A stretch of DNA of 64,000 nucleotides, taken from NCBI GenBank assembly GCA_934167485.1, contig CAKPKL010000003.1, forward strand, positions 1 through 64,000. The letters run 5' to 3'. Source of the DNA: an uncultured Bacilli bacterium (GTDB taxonomy: Bacteria > Bacillota_I > Bacilli_A > RF39 > UBA660). A model generated the notes under the pieces. It searched no databases and was not told the origin of the DNA. It was given only the letters and a program-made list of their open reading frames with translations. Below are positions 1-9,322 of the stretch, in pieces; within the stretch, counting starts at the first letter, position 1, and every line of letters begins with the position of its first letter. The position numbers and the translations under genes are program-made.

Positions 1-30
1 CTCCTGGCCTGGTGGGCTCTTTTTATTGTA

Positions 31-58
31 TCAAAAAACCACACCTACTGGTGCGGTT
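31..58 (-). terminator. Intrinsic terminator downstream of ppaC
   Basis: On the minus strand the arms AACCGCACC and GGTGTGGTT pair around the loop AGTA, followed directly by a T run. The single non-Watson-Crick position is a G-U wobble only on the minus strand, which fits termination of the leftward ppaC transcript. A second, weaker hairpin without a good T run overlaps the ppaC stop at 75-101. Bases 1-30 hold no recognisable feature. Confidence 0.8.
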
Positions 59-100
59 GAAATTTCAATTTAGGAAACTATTAGCTAAAAGCTAGTAGTT

Positions 101-1717
101 TTATCTTATAACATTCAATATTGGAGGTACTAATTGTTTTTTTCTTGACAAGAAATGTTTCAAAAAGAAACCTTCTTTTATTTCATTTATTTGGAAAGCT
201 TCACCTATAAGTGATTCATTAGTTGTATCATAGAATATAAAAGAACCATCTTTTATAATATCCGTTACACTTAATAAAAGTAAATCATAACCTCTATTTT
301 TCTTTATTTCATTTAATTTCATTACATTTTCTTTTGTTTTATTTAAAAATTCTTCTGAATTTAATGTAATAACTTGTGCGATAGCAAGTCTTTTGTTTTC
401 TACTTCAAAAATCTTTAAATCGCCATCTATTATATCCTCAAAAGTTTTTCCTTCTAAATTAGTACCTGCTTTAAACATATTATTAGCATACTCATCAATA
501 TTTATAGATGCTATAACAGATAGCTTATGAGCCACATATTTATCATATTCTGTAGTCGTAGGACTTGTAAACTTTAATGTATCTGAAAGAATACCACTTA
601 ACATAAGTCCTGCTATATCTTTATCTATTTCAATATTACTTTCTACATACATAGAATAAATAATAGTATTAGTACTACCAACATTCATATTTCTAAAATT
701 AATAGGCATACTAGTCGTAATAGCACCCAATCTATGATGATCTATTATTTCAATTATTTCAGCTTCATTTAATCCATCTACACTTTGTGTTATTTCATTA
801 TGATCAACAAGTATTACTTGTTTCCTATTTTTTTCATTTATATCAGTAATTCTGATTAAACCTAAACAATTACCTTTATCATCAACTACTGGATAGTTAT
901 TATAACCTAATTTTAAACATTTTTCTTTAAAATCAGCATAATAATCATTTTCATTAAAACTAATATTTCTCATATCAGTTAATAAATTTTTAGCATAGTT
1001 AGCTAAACCAATCAACTTAGAAGTATGAAAAGTATCATAACCAGTTCTAATTATATTAACTTTATTTCTTCTAGCTATTTCTATATGTTCATCCTTTATT
1101 TCTAAATTACCAACAATTATTAATAACTTTATCTTATTATTTACAGCAGATTCTATTAAGCTATGTCTATCCCCTACAATCATAATAGTATCATTTTGAA
1201 GTTCTAAAGTATTTAAAAAAGTCGTACTTCTATATGAAGCAGCTATAATACTTCCTTTTATCTCTTCATCAAATTTTAATACTTCCTGACCATTTAGTAC
1301 TTCAACAATATTTTTATAAGAAGTATTTAACTTAGTAAAATCTCCATTTATAAGTTCAGCACCTATCATCTTAGATGTAAGTAACCCTTTTAACTTCTTA
1401 TTGCTATCTACTATAGGTACTCCTGTAATATTTTTTTCATTCATATAAGCATAAGTCTTATTTATAGAATCAAACTCATTTATATAACACTCTTTATAGT
1501 AATTTAAATCCTTTATTTGTAATTTAACATCTTCTAAATATTCAGGCACTTCTCTATTAAAATAATTTAATACAAATTCTGTTTCTTTATTTATTTTACC
1601 TAGTATCATTGGTTTAGAAGGTACACCCAACTTATTTTTAAGATTAGAGAATGCTATTGCAGCAGTTACTGAATCTGTGTCAGGTTTTTTATGTCCAAAT
1701 ACATATATTTCTCTCAT
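101..1717 (-). CDS. ppaC: Manganese-dependent inorganic pyrophosphatase with CBS-DRTGG insert (family II)
   Basis: Predicted cytosolic enzyme that hydrolyses pyrophosphate to phosphate, pulling biosynthetic reactions forward. The DHH-superfamily metal motifs are visible: GHKKPDTDS near residue 8, VDHNE near 305 and IDHHRLG near 328. The C-terminal DHHA2 domain ends with the substrate-binding SRKKQ motif near residue 525. Between the first and second DHH segments lie two CBS-like regions flanking a DRTGG-like region (about 70-300), which in this family bind adenine nucleotides and regulate activity. Length 538 aa matches CBS-containing family II enzymes. The start has a strong RBS (AAGGAGGG). 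Its promoter lies inside the terminator of the upstream prepilin-like gene. Confidence 0.93.
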   Translation of the reverse strand: MREIYVFGHKKPDTDSVTAAIAFSNLKNKLGVPSKPMILGKINKETEFVLNYFNREVPEYLEDVKLQIKDLNYYKECYINEFDSINKTYAYMNEKNITGVPIVDSNKKLKGLLTSKMIGAELINGDFTKLNTSYKNIVEVLNGQEVLKFDEEIKGSIIAASYRSTTFLNTLELQNDTIMIVGDRHSLIESAVNNKIKLLIIVGNLEIKDEHIEIARRNKVNIIRTGYDTFHTSKLIGLANYAKNLLTDMRNISFNENDYYADFKEKCLKLGYNNYPVVDDKGNCLGLIRITDINEKNRKQVILVDHNEITQSVDGLNEAEIIEIIDHHRLGAITTSMPINFRNMNVGSTNTIIYSMYVESNIEIDKDIAGLMLSGILSDTLKFTSPTTTEYDKYVAHKLSVIASINIDEYANNMFKAGTNLEGKTFEDIIDGDLKIFEVENKRLAIAQVITLNSEEFLNKTKENVMKLNEIKKNRGYDLLLLSVTDIIKDGSFIFYDTTNESLIGEAFQINEIKEGFFLKHFLSRKKQLVPPILNVIR

Positions 1718-1740
1718 GTTTCCCTCCTTATTCTATATTT

Positions 1741-1776
1741 AGTATAACAAAAAAAGATTAAAAATTCAATCTTTTT
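1741..1776 (-). promoter_or_regulatory. Overlapping terminator (prepilin gene) and promoter (ppaC)
   Basis: A 9-bp stem (1751-1759 with 1768-1776, loop 1760-1767) plus T run ends the upstream gene. The ppaC -35 TTGAAT (1764-1769) sits in the loop and 5' arm, and the -10 TATACT (1741-1746) follows at exactly 17 bp, so the T run forms the promoter spacer. Confidence 0.75.
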
Positions 1777-3340
1777 AATCCATTTTATTTATTGTACTAG
1801 TAGAATCAATATATCCCCAAAGTTCTCCTTTATTAGTTTCTCCTTCTACTGTTGATTCCGATATTACATTTTTATAGTTTAGTGTTGTAGCATAATTAAT
1901 TGTAAAACCACCTATTATTCCACCTACTTTATCTTTTCCTTTTACATTGGATTTTGAGTATATATTTGTTAGATAATTATTTCCTTGTGATAACACACCA
2001 ATTATACCTCCTACATATTCCCCATTACCATTTATCTTTGCATATGATTTTATATTTTCAATTGTATTATCTCCTGAATATCCAGAAACTACTCCAATTA
2101 CTCCTCCTAATTTATCATTACCTAAAACATCGGCATAGGATACACTATTTGTTAATTTTGAACCGCCTTGAAATTGTCCTACTATTCCGCCTAAACCGAT
2201 ATTTCCTTTTATGGTTGATTCTGATACCAAATTATCTGCCCAGCTACCTTCTATAATGCCACCGACAATACCGCCTGTACATACTTCATTAGAAGAATTA
2301 TTTATAACAGCATTACTATATAAATTTTTACCAATACCACTAGATCGTAAAGAACCAACTACTCCACCTATGTATTTTCCATTGCCATATATTTTACTAT
2401 TATATGAATATAAATCAAACAAATTAGCTTGTGTATCTGTTGCGCCTACACCTATTCCAGCTGATTTTAAAGCATTAATAGTAATATCACTCATCAATAT
2501 GTTTGCTATTACGCTTTTATTTTCTGGACTACCACAAATTATACCAATACTTGAATAGCCTTGAATATATGAATCTTTTATTATTAAATTACTTATTGTA
2601 GCTGAATTAGTATGTCCAAATAAACCCAAATTTTTATTTTCATTTGAATCTTCTAATAGTTTATTTATATATATTCCACTTATTATATTATTGTTCCCTT
2701 CAAATATTCCTTTAAATGGAAATAATTCATCAGCTGATTTTTTTGTTCCTATTGGTATCCATTCTGTTCCTAATTTTTTTCCATCTTTATCATATCTTCC
2801 ACCTAAATCAAGTGATGTATCTAGTGATATTGTTTTACCTTCAAATGGTTCACCACTATTTACCTGTTGTGCAACCCATGCAAGTTCACTTGCCTTTGTT
2901 ATATGATAAATACCATTACTATCTGCTGTTACCTCTTTTATTGTCTTTCCATCCCATTTATCTATTTTATTTAGTTCTTTTCCTGTTGTTACTTTTTCAT
3001 TATTAGATAGTTTTATATCTTTTATCTGTCCTTGTTCTATTATTACTGTTCCGGATTCAAAATTATAGTTTTTTACATCTACTTTGATTGTTTTATCTTT
3101 ATATTTTAAATTTCCTTTACTATCTATTATATATGTTCCATCTTCTAATCCATCATTCATCACACTTGTAGCTATTGCTTGTTCTACTGCATCTAAATAA
3201 AGTTCTGCACTTCTTTTGATACTTGAATTTTTACTATCTTCTATTATATCTAGTACTATTGGAGTTGCGATTAACGCAATTATAGCTAGTATTACTATGA
3301 CTGCTAAAAGTTCTATTAAAGTGAATCCTTTTCTTTTCAT
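1775..3340 (-). CDS. Prepilin-like surface protein with GLUG-type repeats
   Basis: 521 aa. The N-terminus MKRKGFTLIELLAVIVILAI is a class III/IV prepilin signal: cleavage is expected after the Gly, with Glu at +5 and a 20-residue hydrophobic helix. A charged linker follows, then from about residue 230 repeated Gly-rich units of the type LGLFGHT, GGVVGSL, GGIVGGI, GGVIGVV, GGIIGVL, which resemble GLUG repeats of bacterial surface adhesins. An export and adhesion role is inference; no pilus assembly gene is in the window. RBS AGTAGG precedes the ATG. The promoter and 5' leader are almost identical to those of the next prepilin-like gene upstream. The protein has no poly-G leader. Confidence 0.85.
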   Translation of the reverse strand: MKRKGFTLIELLAVIVILAIIALIATPIVLDIIEDSKNSSIKRSAELYLDAVEQAIATSVMNDGLEDGTYIIDSKGNLKYKDKTIKVDVKNYNFESGTVIIEQGQIKDIKLSNNEKVTTGKELNKIDKWDGKTIKEVTADSNGIYHITKASELAWVAQQVNSGEPFEGKTISLDTSLDLGGRYDKDGKKLGTEWIPIGTKKSADELFPFKGIFEGNNNIISGIYINKLLEDSNENKNLGLFGHTNSATISNLIIKDSYIQGYSSIGIICGSPENKSVIANILMSDITINALKSAGIGVGATDTQANLFDLYSYNSKIYGNGKYIGGVVGSLRSSGIGKNLYSNAVINNSSNEVCTGGIVGGIIEGSWADNLVSESTIKGNIGLGGIVGQFQGGSKLTNSVSYADVLGNDKLGGVIGVVSGYSGDNTIENIKSYAKINGNGEYVGGIIGVLSQGNNYLTNIYSKSNVKGKDKVGGIIGGFTINYATTLNYKNVISESTVEGETNKGELWGYIDSTSTINKMD

Positions 3341-3372
3341 GATATTCCTACTTTCTTATTTTAACTATGTTT

Positions 3373-3403
3373 ATTATACTAAAAAAGAATTGATTAATCA
3401 ATC
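3373..3403 (-). promoter_or_regulatory. Promoter of GLUG prepilin-like gene inside a terminator palindrome
   Basis: -35 TTGATT (3396-3401), 17-bp spacer, -10 TATAAT (3373-3378). The -35 lies in the perfect palindrome ATTGATTAATCAAT (3389-3402), which with the T run forms the terminator of the upstream LRR prepilin-like gene. Confidence 0.75.
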
Positions 3404-3406
3404 CCT

Positions 3407-4846
3407 TTATCCTATTGTTACTGTTACACCTGTAATACTTGCATCTGTAAGTCTTGATTCTATAAATGTTTTTGCTGTTGCATCTTTTACTGTAATATTT
3501 GTTACTCCACTTTCTCCAAACATATTAGTATACTCTGTTACTTTAGTAAAATCCGCCTTATTTATATTTATTGTTTTTAAAATTTGTGTAAAGCGAAACA
3601 TTCCTTGCATATTTACCACATTACTTGTATCAAAATTACTTAAATCTATTTTTTCCAAACTTTTACATGCAGTAAACATACCATACATATTTGTTACATT
3701 ACTGGTATCAAAACTACTTAAGTTTATTTCTTTTAAACTTTCACAATAATTCATCATTCCCTCCATTGTGGTTACCTTAGATGTATTAAAGTTACTTAAA
3801 TTTAATGTTTTTAAATTAGTACACATAGCAAACATACCAGACATTGTCGTAACATTACTGGTATCAAAATTGCTTACATCTATACTATTGACTTTTAATG
3901 CATAGAACATACCTCTCATATCGGTTACATTTGATGTATTAAAATTACTTACATCTAAATATAATAGGCTAGAACAATTTTGAAACATAGCCCTCATTGT
4001 CGTTATTTTAGACGTATCAAAACTGCTTAAATTTATATTTTGTAAATCATAACAGTTATTAAACATACTCCTCATTGTAGTCACATTTGTTGTATTAAAG
4101 CCACTTAAATCTAAATTTAGTAATTTTTCACATCTTTGAAACAAAGCTCCCATATTTGTTACATTTGAAGTATCTAAATTGTTTAAATCCATACTTACTA
4201 CGTTTGTATAATAATTAAATAATTTATATGAATTTGGATTGGCTTTTACTCCTCCATCTTGTCCTATATATAATTCATATAATCCATTATTATCTTCATC
4301 TTTATACCATGCCATTATACTTCTATTTTGATTCTCTGATACATCAAAACTTCCTATTACATCTACTGGCACTTCATTTGTTGATACTGTTATTATTCTT
4401 TCTACTTCTTTTCTTTTGATTGGTCCACCAAAAGCAGCTACATCATCTTTACTTGTTTCATCTACTACCATTAAATAATCTACTGGTACTATACAGTTCT
4501 CATCTTTACTTTGTGTTATTTTATTTGAATCATATGCTTTTACATAACACTTATTATTATATTTTAAAGCTAAAGCTACTTCTCCCTTTTTATTTACATA
4601 TATTGTCCCATTATCTGGTTTTGTTCCTTTTATTTTATCTATTACTTTATCATATAAATTACCTGTTGATTCATTTGTTGTTGCATACATCTCTGCCATA
4701 TCTACTAGACTATTTATACTTTGGATATTAGATGACTCTTTACTATCCTCTATTATATCTAGTACTATTGGGGTAGCTATTAAAGCAATTATGGCGAGTA
4801 TTACTATGACCGCTAATAATTCTATTAATGTAAATCCTTTTTTCAT
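3407..4846 (-). CDS. Prepilin-like surface protein with BspA-type (DUF285) leucine-rich repeats
   Basis: 479 aa. Starts MKKGFTLIELLAVIVILAI, the same prepilin signal and hydrophobic helix as six other genes here. From about residue 215 it carries at least nine tandem repeats of about 25 residues with the pattern LDLSxFDTSNVTxMxxMFxxC, the BspA/DUF285 repeat known from mycoplasma and gut-bacterial surface proteins. Adhesion to host or microbial surfaces is inferred from that family. RBS AGTAGG precedes the ATG. The tandem order with the GLUG gene, the shared leader and the 67-bp gap suggest duplication of a module with exchange of the passenger domain. Confidence 0.87.
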   Translation of the reverse strand: MKKGFTLIELLAVIVILAIIALIATPIVLDIIEDSKESSNIQSINSLVDMAEMYATTNESTGNLYDKVIDKIKGTKPDNGTIYVNKKGEVALALKYNNKCYVKAYDSNKITQSKDENCIVPVDYLMVVDETSKDDVAAFGGPIKRKEVERIITVSTNEVPVDVIGSFDVSENQNRSIMAWYKDEDNNGLYELYIGQDGGVKANPNSYKLFNYYTNVVSMDLNNLDTSNVTNMGALFQRCEKLLNLDLSGFNTTNVTTMRSMFNNCYDLQNINLSSFDTSKITTMRAMFQNCSSLLYLDVSNFNTSNVTDMRGMFYALKVNSIDVSNFDTSNVTTMSGMFAMCTNLKTLNLSNFNTSKVTTMEGMMNYCESLKEINLSSFDTSNVTNMYGMFTACKSLEKIDLSNFDTSNVVNMQGMFRFTQILKTININKADFTKVTEYTNMFGESGVTNITVKDATAKTFIESRLTDASITGVTVTIG

Positions 4847-4879
4847 TTAATTCCTACTTTCTTATTTTTAACTATATTT

Positions 4880-4910
4880 ATTATACTAAAAAAGAATTGA
4901 TTAATCAATC
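4880..4910 (-). promoter_or_regulatory. Promoter of LRR prepilin-like gene inside a terminator palindrome
   Basis: -35 TTGATT (4903-4908), 17-bp spacer, -10 TATAAT (4880-4885). Same arrangement as at 3373: the palindrome with its T run terminates the phosphoesterase gene, whose stop lies only a few bases away. Confidence 0.75.
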
Positions 4911-5708
4911 CTCTATGTTAATTGTTACTACTTCAGGTGAAAATAATTTATTAAATATACTAAATGGATTTTCATAAGATAATGTTGTTATTCCAGAAGT
5001 AACTAAAATATTAGGTTTTTTGTTTATGAATCCATAACAATTCTTAGATAATATATTACCCTGAGGATTAATAAGCCCTCTATTTCTTAGTATTGGTCTT
5101 ATAACCTTTGGAACTATTCCTCCATGAGTATGTCCACATAAGATTAAATCATATTTTAATTTGTTTATTACAGTTTTATCAAGTAAATTAGATGGAGAAT
5201 GTAATAATAGTATATTATATTTATTCTTTTTATAAAGATTAAAATTAAAATTATTATTAAAACTTTCTATTTTTTCTCCCTCAGTCATGTAATACTCTAT
5301 TGGCATAGTAACACCAACAAAATTAATATTGTCTATTACTATACTTTTATTATCTAAATAATAAACATTTTCTATTTTTTTTATTTTATTCATTAATTTT
5401 ATATTAGCACCAAATTTATTATTTTTTTTATCAATATAGTATTCATGATTTCCTATTGATATTATAACCTTAGATATATTAGCTAATTTTCTTAACCATT
5501 CAATTAAATATTTCTCATCAAGTATATTTGAATTATCAATAATGTCTCCTGGTATACAAATATAATTTGGATTTATTTTTCTTAATAAATCTAATATCTT
5601 ATTTAATACTTTAATATTGCTTTTATTATAATAATGTATATCTGAAATAAGTACTAATTTAGTATTAATATTTCCATTTATATTATATATTTTATTTGTT
5701 ATTTTCAT
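4905..5708 (-). CDS. Metallophosphoesterase (calcineurin-like, YaeI/YkuE type)
   Basis: About 267 aa. Conserved two-metal phosphoesterase motifs in order: LISDIHY near residue 20, GDIID near 55, GNHEYY near 92, and CGHTHGG near 194 (the GHxH motif). Relatives are membrane-associated hydrolases with poorly defined substrates, some acting on UDP-sugar lipids. No signal peptide or membrane helix is obvious here. I prefer the ATG at 5708 over a GTG at 5717; the RBS is weak (GGGA) and the gene overlaps the end of tgt by 17 bp, suggesting translational coupling. Confidence 0.85.
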   Translation of the reverse strand: MKITNKIYNINGNINTKLVLISDIHYYNKSNIKVLNKILDLLRKINPNYICIPGDIIDNSNILDEKYLIEWLRKLANISKVIISIGNHEYYIDKKNNKFGANIKLMNKIKKIENVYYLDNKSIVIDNINFVGVTMPIEYYMTEGEKIESFNNNFNFNLYKKNKYNILLLHSPSNLLDKTVINKLKYDLILCGHTHGGIVPKVIRPILRNRGLINPQGNILSKNCYGFINKKPNILVTSGITTLSYENPFSIFNKLFSPEVVTINIED

Positions 5709-6825
5709 TTTTCCCACAATAATTTTTTATAAAATTTTCTTTGTATTCAAGTATATTATCTTCCTTTATACTTTCTCTTAGTTCTTCTGTTAATCTAGTT
5801 AAAAATCTAATATTATGTATTGAAAGTAATCTTTGGCCAAACGTTTCATTAGCAACTATTAAATGTCTTATATATGCTTTTGTATAATTTTTACAAGTAT
5901 AACAGTCACAATTTGATTCAATAGGAGTAAAATCCTCTTTATATTTAGCATTTTTAATATTTATTTTACCAAACTTTGTAAATGCATTACCATGTCGCGC
6001 TATACGAGTTGGTAGAACACAATCAAACATATCAACTCCTCTTATAACGCCTTCTATTATATCAAGTGGATCTCCAACACCCATTAAGTATCTAGGTTTA
6101 TCTATTGGTAAATACTCTATTGCATAATCAATCATTTTATACATTGTATCTTTATCTTCACCTACACTAGTTCCACCTATACTATAGCCATCAAAGTTCA
6201 TTTTAACTGTTTCTAATGCACTCATTTTTCTTAAATCTTCATATTCTCCACCTTGAACTATACCAAATAAAGATTGTCTTTCATTATTAAATACATCCTT
6301 ACCTCTTTTTGCCCATCTAAGTGTTCTTTCAGTACTTGCTTTTGCATATTCATAACTAGCAGGATATGGAATACACTCATCAAAAGACATGGCTATATCA
6401 CTATCCAATTTATTTTGTACTTCAATAGATATTTCAGGAGTTAAAAATAATTTAGAACCATCAATATGACTTTTAAAATGTACCCCTTCTTCAGTAATAT
6501 CTTTCTTTTTATTTTTAGCTAAACTAAATACTTGAAATCCACCACTATCAGTTAAAATAGGGCCATCATAATTCATAAATTTATGAAGTCCTCCTGCTTT
6601 ATCTACAATATCTGCTCCTGGTCTTAACCATAAATGATAAGTATTAGAAAGAATTACTCCACTTCCAATTTCTTTTATTTCTTCAGGAGATAAAGTTTTA
6701 ACAGTAGCTTGTGTTCCTACTGGCATAAACATAGGTGTTTCATATGTACCATAATTTGTGTGTAATAAACCATATCTAGCCTTTGTTTTTGTATCATTTT
6801 GTAATAACTCATATTTAATTTTCAT
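5692..6825 (-). CDS. tgt: Queuine/preQ1 tRNA-guanine transglycosylase
   Basis: Exchanges guanine-34 in GUN-anticodon tRNAs for preQ1, the first tRNA-level step of queuosine formation. The 377-aa length is typical. Visible motifs: TDSGGFQVFSL near residue 92 (catalytic-base Asp region), GGTSVGE near 218, DCVLPTRIARHG near 262 (nucleophile Asp region) and the zinc site CDCYTCKNYTKAYIRH near 310-325. It forms a unit with the overlapping downstream phosphoesterase gene. No other queuosine genes are in the window. Confidence 0.95.
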   Translation of the reverse strand: MKIKYELLQNDTKTKARYGLLHTNYGTYETPMFMPVGTQATVKTLSPEEIKEIGSGVILSNTYHLWLRPGADIVDKAGGLHKFMNYDGPILTDSGGFQVFSLAKNKKKDITEEGVHFKSHIDGSKLFLTPEISIEVQNKLDSDIAMSFDECIPYPASYEYAKASTERTLRWAKRGKDVFNNERQSLFGIVQGGEYEDLRKMSALETVKMNFDGYSIGGTSVGEDKDTMYKMIDYAIEYLPIDKPRYLMGVGDPLDIIEGVIRGVDMFDCVLPTRIARHGNAFTKFGKINIKNAKYKEDFTPIESNCDCYTCKNYTKAYIRHLIVANETFGQRLLSIHNIRFLTRLTEELRESIKEDNILEYKENFIKNYCGKNENNK

Positions 6826-6878
6826 AATTCACCTCAAAACATATCAATTATAACATTTATACTACAATAAGTAAATAT

Positions 6879-6906
6879 TTGACTTTTAGAAAAAACGTGC
6901 TATAAT
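6879..6906 (+). promoter_or_regulatory. Sigma-A promoter of the orphan plus-strand gene
   Basis: -35 TTGACT (6879-6884), 16-bp spacer, extended -10 TGCTATAAT ending at 6906. Transcription would begin near 6913, which excludes an upstream ATG at 6907 and fixes the start at 6931 behind the RBS GAAGGGGG. Confidence 0.8.
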
Positions 6907-6930
6907 ATGTACTCACGAAGGGGGTTTTAT

Positions 6931-7395
6931 ATGTTTGCACATAACATTCCTATTGGAGGTATATACGATTATGTAAAAAGATTTTATGCTAATCGTTCAG
7001 TAAGTTTTAAAGGTATTACTGTTGAAAGAATCAAAGAGTTAAAAGCATTAGCGTCTTTAGCAGGTAATATACTAAATTCTAACAAATTTAATACTAAGGC
7101 TGAAAATTATGCTAGACTTATGAATAGTATTAGATTAAACTATAGAAAGTATGGAATACAAAGTGATGCTGAAAAACTTATTTTATTTATGTTTACAATA
7201 GATCCTACTTTTGAAGCAGCTAAAATTGCTGGAGAATGCAATAAAACTGATGAAGTGGAATTTAAAATGATAAACAAATTTGGACTATATGATAAGAATT
7301 TAATAAAAATTGAAAACTTCTTTATTAAAAATTTTTTATCAAAAAAATATGAAAAATCTATTAATGATGAAATTGAAAGAAGAGCTTTTAAATAG
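6931..7395 (+). CDS. Hypothetical protein, 154 aa
   Basis: Not recognised. It has its own strong promoter and an RBS (GAAGGGGG, 6917-6924) spaced 6 nt from the ATG. The protein is Lys- and Asn-rich and predicted mostly helical, with no signal peptide or membrane segment. It is one of few plus-strand genes here and converges on murF with an 8-bp overlap of coding ends. Coding character matches its neighbours. A cytosolic protein is expected; no function is proposed. Confidence 0.75.
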   Translation: MFAHNIPIGGIYDYVKRFYANRSVSFKGITVERIKELKALASLAGNILNSNKFNTKAENYARLMNSIRLNYRKYGIQSDAEKLILFMFTIDPTFEAAKIAGECNKTDEVEFKMINKFGLYDKNLIKIENFFIKNFLSKKYEKSINDEIERRAFK

Positions 7396-8677
7396 TTCTT
7401 CTTTTTATTAGGTAATCACTAATTTCATCTAAATTCATTCTTCTAGAACCTTTAATATAAATAAAAGTATTATCTAGATCTATTTGATTTAAGTAACTTA
7501 TTAAATCAATATTGTTACTAAAATGTATCCCCTTTATATATTTAGAATATTTGCCTATTGTTAATACTTTTCTATTTTTTATTTGTTTTAATTTTCTATC
7601 TATTTTTTTATGTATTTTTTTAGAATACTTACCTAGTTCTAATATATCACCTATAATTATAATTTTATTAGATTCTATATTTTTTAAATAATTAATACCA
7701 GCTATAAACGATTCATAACTTGAGTTATAGCAATCATTTATAATAGTACTACTTCCTATTTTCTTATAATTCATTCTTTTCTCTGTTATTTTAAAACTCT
7801 TAATTTTTTTTACTATATATTTCATTTTAATATTAAAATCTAAACATGTTTTAATAGCTAATAATATATCTGGTATAAAGTGTATTCCTGGATTATTAAA
7901 TACTATATTATATTCTTTATCAGTATAAATACAAAAAGATACTTTATCTATATCTTGCTTTATATTATAAGCTCTAAGTTTATTGTTTCTTTTTAAACCA
8001 CACTTATATGATTTTGTTTTTTTTAAATATTTATCATCACCATTTACAATTAAATTTTTTTGTTTCATTCCCTTTAATATACTTATCTTTTCCTTGAATA
8101 TATTTTTTCTCTTTTTAAAATATTCTAAATGTGATGAACCTATATTAGTTATAACAGCATAATCTGGATTACATAATTTTGATAAAAATTCTATTTCTCC
8201 CATATGATTTGATCCTAATTCCATAACTATTATATCTATAGAATTATTAAGATTAAATAAAGTCTCGGATACTCCAATTAAATTATTATGACTACCTATA
8301 TTACTTAATACATTATATTTAAAACTAAGAATATGCGCTATTAAATCTTTTGTTGTTGTTTTACCATTAGAGCCTGTAATTGCTATTAAAGGAACCGGGT
8401 ATTTATCTCTAATATATCTTGCTGTTTTACACATAGCTCTATACGTATCTTCCACTTTAAAACATTCATCATAAGTACTATCACTATCTGTAATACATGC
8501 AATAGCTCCTTTTTTTATGGCTTCGTAAACAAAATCATTACCATCATAATTTTTACCCCTTAAAGCAATAAAAACATCTCCAGCCTCTATTAGTCTAGTA
8601 TCTGTTCTTATATTGTTAATTATTTTACTCGAGTTACTTGAAATACCAATCACTTTCAACAGTTCACTTAATTTCAT
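7388..8677 (-). CDS. murF: UDP-N-acetylmuramoyl-tripeptide--D-alanyl-D-alanine ligase
   Basis: Last cytoplasmic step of peptidoglycan precursor synthesis: adds D-Ala-D-Ala to UDP-MurNAc-tripeptide using ATP. The N-terminal substrate domain contains DTRLIEAGDVFIALRG (about 25-41). The Mur-ligase central domain has the P-loop ITGSNGKTTTKDL (about 98-110) and GSNHMGEIEFL near 155. The C-terminal domain contains NDCYNSSYES near 318. At 429 aa it is slightly short for the family but complete. The RBS GGTGAT precedes the ATG. Its presence argues for a walled organism. Confidence 0.92.
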   Translation of the reverse strand: MKLSELLKVIGISSNSSKIINNIRTDTRLIEAGDVFIALRGKNYDGNDFVYEAIKKGAIACITDSDSTYDECFKVEDTYRAMCKTARYIRDKYPVPLIAITGSNGKTTTKDLIAHILSFKYNVLSNIGSHNNLIGVSETLFNLNNSIDIIVMELGSNHMGEIEFLSKLCNPDYAVITNIGSSHLEYFKKRKNIFKEKISILKGMKQKNLIVNGDDKYLKKTKSYKCGLKRNNKLRAYNIKQDIDKVSFCIYTDKEYNIVFNNPGIHFIPDILLAIKTCLDFNIKMKYIVKKIKSFKITEKRMNYKKIGSSTIINDCYNSSYESFIAGINYLKNIESNKIIIIGDILELGKYSKKIHKKIDRKLKQIKNRKVLTIGKYSKYIKGIHFSNNIDLISYLNQIDLDNTFIYIKGSRRMNLDEISDYLIKRRTI

Positions 8678-8731
8678 TAAATCACCAGTAAATTATATAT
8701 ATATTATATAGAAAATATGAAAAAAATAATC

Positions 8732-9319
8732 CTAAGAATTATTTTTTTCTTTATATTTTAAAATTTTTTCTATGTAGCATTTACCACATAAAGGTTCATA
8801 GGTAGCATCTATTCCATCTATAGCCACAACATCACCTTCCGTTACATACTTACCATTTATAATTCTTGCATTAAATCTTGCTTTTTTACCACATGAACAT
8901 ATTGTATAAAGTTCTTCTAATTCATCGGCAAGTGCGATTATATGTTTAGATCCTTCAAATAATTCTGCCTTAAAATTTGACTTTAAGCCATAACATATAA
9001 CTGGTATATTATGAATTTTAGCAATTATCCATAATTCTTTTATTTGATCTTTTGACATAAATTGTACCTCATCTACTAATATACAATCTATATTCTTTAG
9101 TTTAACTTTTTTTAATATAGAATCATCAGGTAAAATTAAATAATCAACTTTTCTTTCTATCCCTAATCTAGAAACTATATTTTTATCACCTTTTTTATCA
9201 ATACTAGGTTTAAGTATTATAATATTTTTACCTTTTTCTTCATAATTATAAGCAACTTGTAATAAAGCAGTTGTTTTACCACAATTCATAGCTCCATATC
9301 TAAAATAAAGTTTTGACAT
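8732..9319 (-). CDS. tdk: Thymidine kinase
   Basis: Salvage kinase that phosphorylates thymidine to dTMP. 195 aa, type II TK fold: P-loop GAMNCGKTTALL near residues 9-20, Walker B-like DEVQF near 88, and a zinc-binding lasso region with CSCG near 142 and CGKC near 180. Strong RBS GAGGAGG. Starts 4 bp after the stop of the upstream Xer recombinase gene, so the two are probably cotranscribed. Confidence 0.93.
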   Translation of the reverse strand: MSKLYFRYGAMNCGKTTALLQVAYNYEEKGKNIIILKPSIDKKGDKNIVSRLGIERKVDYLILPDDSILKKVKLKNIDCILVDEVQFMSKDQIKELWIIAKIHNIPVICYGLKSNFKAELFEGSKHIIALADELEELYTICSCGKKARFNARIINGKYVTEGDVVAIDGIDATYEPLCGKCYIEKILKYKEKNNS

Positions 9320-9322
9320 AAA

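Noticed and set aside
1..30. GC-rich CTCCTGGCCTGGTGGGCTC at the left edge as a tRNA or riboswitch fragment
   Set aside because: Cut by the window edge; no cloverleaf or known riboswitch core can be recognised in 30 bases.
6907..6930. Upstream ATG at 6907 for the orphan plus-strand gene
   Set aside because: It lies within and just after the -10 box, before the expected transcription start; GAAGGGGG is placed for the ATG at 6931.
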